Positions 56,398 to 64,000 of a DNA stretch of 64,000 nucleotides are shown here, in pieces. The notes under the pieces are model-generated. The model searched no databases. It had not been told where the DNA came from and was given only the letters and a program-made list of their open reading frames with translations. The stretch covers positions 193,545,216 to 193,609,215 of the forward strand of contig NC_080673.1 of NCBI RefSeq assembly GCF_030445035.2, written 5' to 3'. The DNA comes from Dasypus novemcinctus. Its lineage: Eukaryota; Chordata; Mammalia; Cingulata; Dasypodidae. The first letter of the stretch is position 1, and every line of letters starts with the position of its first letter. A program made the translations under genes and the position numbers.

Positions 56398-59258
56398 TAC
56401 ATGACCTCAATGATATGAAATAAGCAAGCTGCCTCAGAGAGCTAGAGACTGGAAGATAGGCTTACAGGAAATCAGGGGGTAGAGGAAGGATGTGAGCCGA
56501 CGTCTGCAGGGGTGGAATCTATGATGAGCTGGCAGTAAGTATGTGTACAAAGAAGGGATAAAATGGGGGCATAGGGTTACCTTTGGGTGGGGATTTGCAG
56601 GCTTGAGGGGGGCTAGGGATGGGAGGATGGGTAATATTGCCCAAGAAATTGGGGGGAGGGTGGGGCAGCTTACGAACATAGGAGATTGTCAGGTGTTGGT
56701 TGAGAGTATAATGCTGAGAAAACCTTTTCAAAATATAATTAGGAAAGTTACCTGTTTAAGATACTCAAAGGGGATAATTGGACGCAGGACAGACTCCTAG
56801 GGAATATCTGAATGCTCATTTTGCCAGAGTGGGTTATACCATTGGGTAGAGACCCATATAATGAGAGTGAAGGTAGACCCACATCCTGGGGAGGACTAAT
56901 GCCATCAAATAGAGGGAACTGTATCTCTCAGGTGAAATGGTGGCTCCTAGGGCATTAGGGCAGTTGAGCAAGTCAAGCCCTCAACACTGTTGCAAGTATC
57001 TCTGAACATGGCTCCTCAAGAAATGAAGATTGACTGTCACTGTGGGCCCCAAGGGGAGGGGGAAATAGATATTGAATAGATGGAACCAATGTAACTGTGA
57101 GGGCAATAGAAGTGTTTCACAAGAGTACACAAGGATGGATATAAAACATGTAATATTACACCAAAAACATATAGGGGACGACAGACTAATAAAGTAAACC
57201 ATAATGTAAAACATAGGATAACTAAAAATTTAGAAAACTGTATAGCCTAAAGTATAAACCACAATGTAAACACAAATGTTACCTTGTTTGAAAGCATTGT
57301 CTCAATATCTGTACATCAGTTTCAATAAATATGATATGAATAAATTAAAAGATTATCGCTGTGGAAAGGAAAAGGGTTTATATTGGATATGTGGGAGTAC
57401 TGTATATTGTATATATGAATTACTGTGATCTATGGCTCTTGTGAAGAGAAGCTCAATAATTAGGAAAAAAGAAAAGAAAAAGATAGGATGTAGATTTTTT
57501 CCAAATCAATATGTATTCTATATCTAACCTTTAAACTCATCGCTATATTCCATTTTACTATTAAGGGAACCTGGCATTATATTGGGCTTCACTTTTCAGG
57601 AAGGTTTGGATCACAGAGTGGTTCAACAATGGCAGCAGAGGAATACTGGTATGGGATGTTATTGGCAGGGGACATATGGTTGACAGGGAGTTATACAGGG
57701 CATGTGTCCAGGGTGCATGGAAATGTTTGGATATACTCATAGTGGAAACAATTAAAAGCAACAGCTGGGGGGGTACTGGGTTCCTGGCCGGGGGGGGGGG
57801 TGGCTCTGTCGTGGTCCCTAGGGGAGCAGCGGCAGTCCCCTGGGTGCAATAGCAAGGACCAGGAAGGAATGAGGATCCAACAGTGACCCCCTGATACTAA
57901 TTACTATGCTTGTGAGCCTATACACCTGAAATAAGAACAAGGCCTAGAGCAGCACTGTGCCTAAGAGTTCCCTCCTGACAACCTCCGTGTTACTCAAATG
58001 TGGCCAGTCTCAAAGCCAAACTCAGCATGTAAATGCACTGCCTTCCTCCCAGCGTGGGACATGACACCTGGGGATGAGCCTCCCTGGCACCGAGAGATCA
58101 CTACCAAGTACCAGCTGATGACGTAACTAGAAAATGACCTTGAATTAAAGGTTCAATAGGGACCAGCAGAATATCCTTGTCTACATATAATAACAGGAGT
58201 TTAAAATGCTGTTTGACCTAAATTAAGGGGGAAATGGAAAGGACAAATGAGTTTATATGGCTATGAATCTCTAAAAAAGAGTCTGGAGGTTGTCAAAAGG
58301 ATTGCCCTTATGCACACCTGAGCAGAGTCTCAGAGACAGATAAAGTAGACACAACCCCAGGTATTGGTCCTTTTGAGGGCTAAAGAGACCCACAGGTTTT
58401 ATGGTCATGGCAGATGGAGTTCACTGCCATGTCAGTTGGCCCTTCTTTGGAGTTGGTGTTTCTGCGTGGTGGAGCTGGACTCAGATGTGATCTCTTTTCA
58501 CAAGCCTTTCCTGCTACTTTACTGGAATTGTAGTTGGTGCTAGAGTTTAAGATATATCTAGGGGATCTGAATCTCTGGACTGACAATATGATAGCCAGGC
58601 CCTGAGCCTCAAAAGACTTCAGCTCCTATACTCTGATTTATTGAACTTACCCCACTCAGCTAACATGGAGTTGAAGAATGTCAAACACCACACCATGGAG
58701 CCTAGAGTGCCTACAAATGAAAGCAGGAGGATTGCATCCAGTATCCATGTGGAATCTAAGCCCCCTCTTGACATAGATGTGGAATGGACACAACCAAGCC
58801 AAGGTCCATAAGAAGGAGGAATACAGTAAGGATCAGAGTGGACTTAATGATATTCTATTCATGAACTATTGTGGTTAATAATCGAGAAAATGTGGCATTG
58901 GTTTGGAAAAAGTGGCCATGATGGCTGATGGGTACGGGGAATGGGAGGAGATGAGATGTGGAGGCATTTTTGGGACTTGGAATTGTCCTGGGTGGTGCTG
59001 AAAGGGACAATTACCGGACATTATATGTCCTCCCATGGCCCACTGGATGGAACGTGGGAGAGTGTGGGCTATGGTGTGGACCATTGGCCATGGGGTGCAG
59101 CGATGCCCAGAGATGTACTCACCAAATGCAATGGATGTGTCATGATGATGGGGGAGAGTGTTACTGTGGGGGAGTGGTGGGGTAGGGGCAGTGGGGGTGA
59201 ATGGGAACCTCATATTTTTTGAATGTAATAATTTTTTAAAAAATGAATTAAAAAAAAT
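56398..59258 (+). other. L1 3' UTR, about 2.86 kb
   Basis: Noncoding. 56850-59258 is independently matched by the antisense fragment at 31408-34946, and the last 500 bp by the tails at 46038-46537, 31512-32201 and 47218-47433, so it belongs to the element and is not a later insertion. A G-run lies at 57788-57799. It ends with 'gaacctcatattttttgaa' and an A-rich tail. Confidence 0.85.
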
Positions 59259-59269
59259 CTTTTGAGCCT

Positions 59270-59809
59270 GGAGTCAACTGGTGTCTCATTGTTCAACAGT
59301 ATTCACAATGCTATGACATTCAAAGACGAATCAGATGACTATTGGTCGCACATTTTTTAATAGATGATCTCAGCTTATAAGAGCTTTCCTAATGAGGAAA
59401 TCTGGAGGGAAATACCAAGCAACTGAACATGTATTGACCATGTTTGAGCCTGAAGATTACTGTCTGAATATCACACTCTGCCCAGAGGCTTTCAGGGCAG
59501 GGTTGAAGCCACTTTTCATTGAACAAGGTGGTGAGTCATATGCCTTAATCAGTTTCCCCACGGTCTACTAAGTAACGTGCTGTAACTAAATGAATTCAAT
59601 TTGGGGTAAGCCTGGAGCATCTCTCAATATCCTTTCAATATTGTCATCAAACTGAAGGAAGAATATATTGTGCATTCCAGAATGAACCTTTTGCTAAAAC
59701 CAGTTGAGCAAAATGAGACAAGGATATTTTATTACTGTTATTTAAAATCCCTCTTAGGCAAATTCCAAACAGTCATATCTCTTGAGTTTTTCCCTTTTCC
59801 AGATCTCCC
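59270..59809. other. Unassigned sequence
   Basis: No recognised gene or repeat. Confidence 0.35.
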
Positions 59810-60040
59810 ATATTAATTCACTCATTTGTTCTTTCATTCATTTGTTTAGCAAACATTTGCTGCTTATACACTATGACAACCACAAAAATCACCTTTACCT
59901 CTAAAGGGCCGATGACCATTTTGGCTCAATAGGAGCTATTTAGTCTTCTGTCTTACTCTCAGCTGCTGGGTCATGAAGGTCAGGAGAGGCTTCCTGGAAG
60001 AGGCAATGTTCAGGTTGAGTCCTGAGAGTTGAGTAAGTGT
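59810..60040 (-). repeat. L2 LINE, antisense
   Basis: Reversed L2 3' end: 'tttgttctttcattcattt', 'agcaaacatttgctgc', and further in 'gaggcttcctggaagagg'. Confidence 0.65.
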
Positions 60041-60196
60041 TAGTCAGGTGGTGACATCAGAGAAGCAAGTGCCAGGCAGAACAACTCACAGGAAGGACCC
60101 GATCTGGGAAAGAGTAGGAAAATGTTCAGGAATGGCAGCTGCTCAATGTGACATGATTATAGGCATGGCAGGGATGTGGGGGATGGGGAGGTATGC

Positions 60197-60214
60197 GGGG
60201 GGGGGGGGGGGGGG
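60197..60214 (+). repeat. G18 homopolymer
   Basis: Eighteen consecutive G after 'tatgc', in a G-rich context beginning at about 60175. It is capable of G-quadruplex formation and is prone to length error. Confidence 0.9.
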
Positions 60215-60369
60215 AGAAAAGTTTTTAGTGCTTTAGCCCATTCTGGAAGCAGTGGAGAGCCATTTGAGAAAGTTAAACTAAACTGATCCTTTGAAGAATT
60301 ATGTGGATTAGATAGAAGTAATACCACTGGCAATCAGAGCCACATCACACAAATAGGAAGGCAAAGCGA

Positions 60370-61075
60370 ATCTACAACCACAAGGCAATGTCTCCTCACA
60401 CCCACCAGAATGGTTAAAATGGAAAAGATAAACAATACCAAGGGCTGGCAGGGATGTGGCCCTGGGGTGGCGTATACAAGGACAATCACTTTAGGAAACT
60501 TTTTGGTGGTAATACTAATAATACTAATGCTAAACATACACATAAGCTGTGACTCCACAGTCCACTCCTTAAGTACGTGCCCAACAGAAATGCACACATA
60601 CGTTTGCCTGGTGAAGGGGCACATATGAGAATGTAGCAGCTTACTACTGTGAACCAAGACCTGGAAATGCTCTCAATGGTAGAGTGGACAAGTTAATTGT
60701 AATATATTCCCTTAATAAAATACTATGCAGCAAAAAGAATGAGAAAATCACTGTCGTGTACAACAATAGGTTTGAATCTCACAAACAATGCTAAACTGAA
60801 AAGACCAAACTCAAAAAAGCCTATACTATATGATTTCATGTGTATATAGTTCAAAGAGAGGCAAAGATATTCTATGGTGCTAGGAGACAACATGTGGTTC
60901 CCTTAGGGGTACTGAAGGGAGGGCACAAGAGGGAAGCTCCTGGGGAGTGAATGTGACCTGTGTCTTGACCTCGGGGCTTGTTACATGAGTGTGTTCACCG
61001 TGTGAAAACTCATCAAGGCATATATATGATTCATGTGCTTTTGAGTATGTATGTTTTACTCCAATCAACAGATGC
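60370..61075 (+). repeat. Old LINE-1 (L1M) 3' part
   Basis: Follows the L1 ORF2 end and 3' UTR: 'ctcacacccaccagaatgg', 'ggctggcagggatgtgg', 'atactatgcagcaaaaagaa' and 'tatatgatttcatgtgtat'. It is diverged and 5'-truncated. Confidence 0.8.
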
Positions 61076-61920
61076 TTCCCCAAAAAAGGAAAGAAAAAAT
61101 GAAGAAAATGAAAGCTGCCAATACATCACTTGGGACTTGACTATAGTGTACAAAAGTAACACATGGTGGCTAGTGTCATGGGCTTTTGGGAGGCCTGCCA
61201 AGTGTTTATAACGTTGGTAATTAGTCACCAACACTTAAAAATTTTTACATAAAAATCGAAATACTCCTGACTCCTTGCCTCTTTTAAAAACAATCCTAGG
61301 TCTAGCAACAGCGCATGGCAACCTGTTCCCCATGGCAACAGTCAGCTGGGACTGAGTATGGCTCCTCTTTGTGCCCAGTCCCCACTGAAGGCTTCACTCC
61401 TTCAAATAACCTCCTTCCAAAGGCATCTGAGTTAGTGGCAACGAATCTACTGCTTTGGGAGCTCACAGAAACCAGCGTTTCATCTCCCTTGCTCTGCCCT
61501 AACCACCACGAAGTTGAGGCAACTAGCCCAAATGGACTATGGGTGCCTTTTCTGTAAAATGGAGATTATGTCTATCCTGCTTAGCTAAAGGCAAGGGACC
61601 AGGATAATATCCTAAAGTACTTTGTCATCTCTCAGATTTGTTTTTCTTGGATTTTTAGCCTTTTCACTTTTCTTCAGCAAACGTTGACTGGAGGGTTTGG
61701 AAGAAAGGGCCATTATCTCCTCCTTTCCTCTAGCTGCCTTACTCATGCCAAGTAGCCTGGGGAACATTCTTGAATCCCTGGGGTATTAAACAACCCTGAG
61801 TCTGTCTCAATTGCTCTGCAGTTCCCCTTATACCACCAGGTACATTTAGATGGTTTGGATCTGGAGGAGAAAGTCTGTTAGAATATAGGGGCACCACCAA
61901 CGGTGAAAGGCATATTGAAA
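61076..61920. other. Unassigned sequence
   Basis: No recognised gene or repeat. The short frames at 61315-61557 have no recognisable motif. Confidence 0.35.
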
Positions 61921-61921
61921 T

Positions 61922-62150
61922 GATTTAAGAGAACAGACTCTGGAGCCTGCCTGCTTGTGTTTGAATCCCTCTTTTGCAATTCACTCACTGTGTGGCCTCC
62001 AGGAAGTTACTTCAGCTCTCTCATCTCAGTGTTCTCAACTACAAAATGGGGATAATATTAATACCTACTTCATATCATTGTTTTGAATATTTAAACAGTC
62101 CCTGGTGCATAATGTGTGCAAGAAGTGTTGGTAATTTTTGTTAATAAAGA
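61922..62150 (+). repeat. MIR SINE, nearly full length
   Basis: Contains 'gactctggagcctgcctgc', 'gtgtttgaatccc', 'ctcactgtgtggcctccagg', 'aaaatggggataata' and 'ccctggtgcataatgtgtg', spanning the tRNA-like head, core and 3' end. Confidence 0.85.
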
Positions 62151-62264
62151 TTGCTTCCGGCTTCAATCAAGACTTTTTGGCTGCAAGGAATGGAAAGTTT
62201 CCAGGTTGAATTAAAAATGGATGGTAGTGGAGGGAAAGAGGTTATTATATAAGTAGGGTATCAA

Positions 62265-62745
62265 TTAATCCATTGTTGCATTACAAACCATCCCAAAACT
62301 TAGTGGCTTAAAACAAGCACCATTTTATTTGTCATGATTTGGTCGGTGAGTGATTGGGGATGGGCTCAGCTTGGTGGCTCTTCTGGTCTTGCCTGGATCG
62401 TTCATGCAGCTGCTATCACCTGACAGCTTGGCTGGGACTGGATGGTCCAAGGTGGCTTCAGGCACAGTCTGGTGATTGAGACTGGTGTGGCTGTCAGTAG
62501 GGCTTCACTCACTATCTGGTCTGTCCAACTCAAGTAGGCAAGACTTCTCATATTAACAGCAGTGGTACACTCAGAGGATGAGGACATAAGCTACAAGGGC
62601 TCTTGATGCTTCTGCTTGGAAACTATGCAAATTCACTTCCACTGCATACTGTGGGTCAAAGCAAGTCACAAAGCCAGCTTAGATTCAAGGGGTGGGAAGT
62701 GGTCTCTTTCTCTGGTGGAAGGAGTTGCTAAGAATTTGTGTCCTT
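62265..62745. repeat. Old LTR-like interspersed repeat, family unassigned
   Basis: Wording such as 'aacttagtggcttaaaaca', 'ggatgggctcagcttgg', 'ggtcaaagcaagtcacaaag' and 'attcaaggggtgggaagtgg' is familiar from a common ancient mammalian LTR repeat, probably antisense, but I cannot name it with confidence. Confidence 0.5.
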
Positions 62746-63134
62746 TTTTAATTTAATTTTTTTCAGGATGCCAAGTTATACAAGAGCAAGAAGCATAACA
62801 GGGACTAGTGGGGAACTGAAAGTGGACATTGGAAGACCTTTGAAGCTGAGGCTGCTTCTCATCCTCATTTTCTCTCAGAGCATGTGCTTCATTTTCTACT
62901 CTCTCAACAGGATGCCTCTATCACTCGTGGGGGCAGCACTGACCCTAAGTCTGTAACTCTCAGTTTCTGTGGCCATTACCAAATTCCACCTTTCTTTGGT
63001 TTCCTCATTCAAATGAGAGAGACAGAAAGAAAGAGAGATAGAACCTGATTGACTCAGCCCAGGTAATTTATCCCCACACTCTCTTTGGGTCAGGTTCCCA
63101 TTAATTAGGCCCACGATGTCTTCCTTTCCTGGGT
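62746..63134. other. Unassigned sequence
   Basis: No recognised gene or repeat. A short purine-rich patch lies at 63017-63040. Confidence 0.35.
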
Positions 63135-63568
63135 CTGCTGTAAGAAGAAACAAAATCTAGGTGGCTTAAAACAACAGAAATGTATAGTCTTACAGTTCTG
63201 GAAGTTAGAAGCCCAAAATCAAGGTGTTGGCAAGGCCACGTGTCCTCTGAAACAAGAATCCTTCCTTGCCTTTTCCTAGCTTCTGGTGGTTTGCTGGCAT
63301 TCCTAGTGTGAAGCAATGGCACTTCATCCTCTGTCATCACAGGGCATTCTTCTCTTGTGTCTGTCTGTACCATGTCCAAATTTCCCTCTTCTTTGAGGAC
63401 ATATTGACTAGGGTGTACCCTAATCCAGTTTGATTAACTCAACTAAAAAGCATCTTCAAAGACTCTACTTCCTAATAGGATTACATTTATATCATATTTA
63501 TGGGAGCAGTGGTTAAGACTTGAACATATCTTTTAACGGGACTCGATTCAACAATTCAACCCATAACA
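63135..63568 (-). mobile_element. MaLR LTR (MLT1-like), antisense
   Basis: Reversed MLT1: 'aggtggcttaaaacaacag', 'cttacagttctggaagttag', 'ccttgccttttcctagcttc' and 'caattcaacccataaca' at the end. Diverged but complete in outline. Confidence 0.8.
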
Positions 63569-64000
63569 TATTGTGTGGTACCTAGGGCTGCCTTTTCCAG
63601 GAGCTGAGGACATGGCAGACAATTAAATGTTTCTGGTACAAGTCCTTGTAGGTATAAATCTCATAAAAGAAGTTATTGTGGAAAAGTTTAAAAATCTTAA
63701 TCCTCTAGTCTATAATTGAGAGTTCCCAGATAGTTCAGTACCAACTCACCTGGACCCATTAAAAATGCTTTCAGCTTTGAGCAACAGAAGAGTCCTAAGT
63801 AACAGAAAACGGGAATTTAAACAATTAGGACTTTATTTTTTAACATTCTGATAATGTCAAAACCATAGTCCCTGGTATTTCCTAGCCTTTCCTTCAGTCT
63901 TGTCACCTCAGTTACAAGATGGCAGCCCTGTACCTCAAGGCATCTCATTCACCAGCTGCATATATCTATCCACCTTTAAGAAAAAGCAAACCACCTTTAA
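63569..64000. other. Unassigned sequence
   Basis: No recognised gene or repeat. Confidence 0.35.

Larger units (their letters stand above)
48865..59268 (+). mobile_element. Full-length LINE-1 of the armadillo lineage, inactive
   Basis: The element spans 48875-59258, bounded by cttttgagcc at 48865-48874 and 59259-59268. It starts 'ggcggggcaagatggtggctg' (a usual L1 start). It has a 2.0-kb 5' UTR, ORF1, ORF2, and a 3' UTR of about 2.86 kb ending in an A-rich tail. Minus the RPL13A insertion it is about 9.7 kb, longer than the 6-7 kb typical of mammalian L1s. Both ORFs carry frameshifts and stops, so it cannot move. Confidence 0.92.

Overview
This window is intergenic or intronic DNA from a placental mammal, almost certainly a xenarthran close to the nine-banded armadillo (Dasypus). 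The diagnostic signal is six tRNA-headed SINEs of the armadillo DAS type (26532, 30416, 34152, 38480, 42807, 47975). They have poly-A tails and clear target-site duplications, and they sit beside a lineage-specific LINE-1 family, MaLR/ERV-L LTRs, MIR and L2. I see no intact host protein-coding gene. The only recognisable host coding sequence is a retrocopy of RPL13A. Family names come from recognition by eye, without database searches; percentages and counts are hand estimates.

Layout. 0.7-5.1 kb is one arm of an old inverted duplication whose partner lies at about 22.85-26.02 kb. The left arm was later invaded by a solo LTR (1110-2826), which was itself hit by a mariner DNA transposon (1373-2643). 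7.5-8.0 kb is a GC-rich CpG island with CCAAT and GC boxes, the best candidate promoter in the window. 8.3-20.1 kb is old L1/L2/MIR sequence plus a 7.3-kb endogenous provirus (10538-17822) with paired 479-bp LTRs, a tRNA-Arg-type primer binding site and no recognisable gag, pol or env. 20.9-30 kb holds MaLR-type LTRs, the second duplication arm and a MaLR element with internal sequence. 31.3-35 kb is an antisense L1 3'-UTR fragment with a younger L1 tail and a SINE nested in it, flanked by a 60-bp direct repeat. 35-48.8 kb is a mosaic of MIR, L2, LTRs, SINEs and L1 tails. 48875-59258 is a full-length but decayed L1 with a tandem-monomer 5' UTR, broken ORF1 and ORF2, an unusually long (about 2.86 kb) 3' UTR and the RPL13A retrocopy inside ORF2. 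59.3-64 kb is old L2, L1, MIR and MLT1-like sequence.

How it works together. The window records successive layers of mobile-element activity rather than a pathway. L1 supplied the machinery for itself, the DAS SINEs and the RPL13A retrocopy. ERV/MaLR elements and one mariner moved independently. Nesting gives relative ages: inverted duplication, then solo LTR, then mariner; L1 before RPL13A; ERV-L-like LTR before provirus. The most interesting points are the uneven identity between the duplication arms (suggesting gene conversion), the L1 architecture, the non-coding provirus, the Hsmar1-like mariner and the uncharacterised CpG island.
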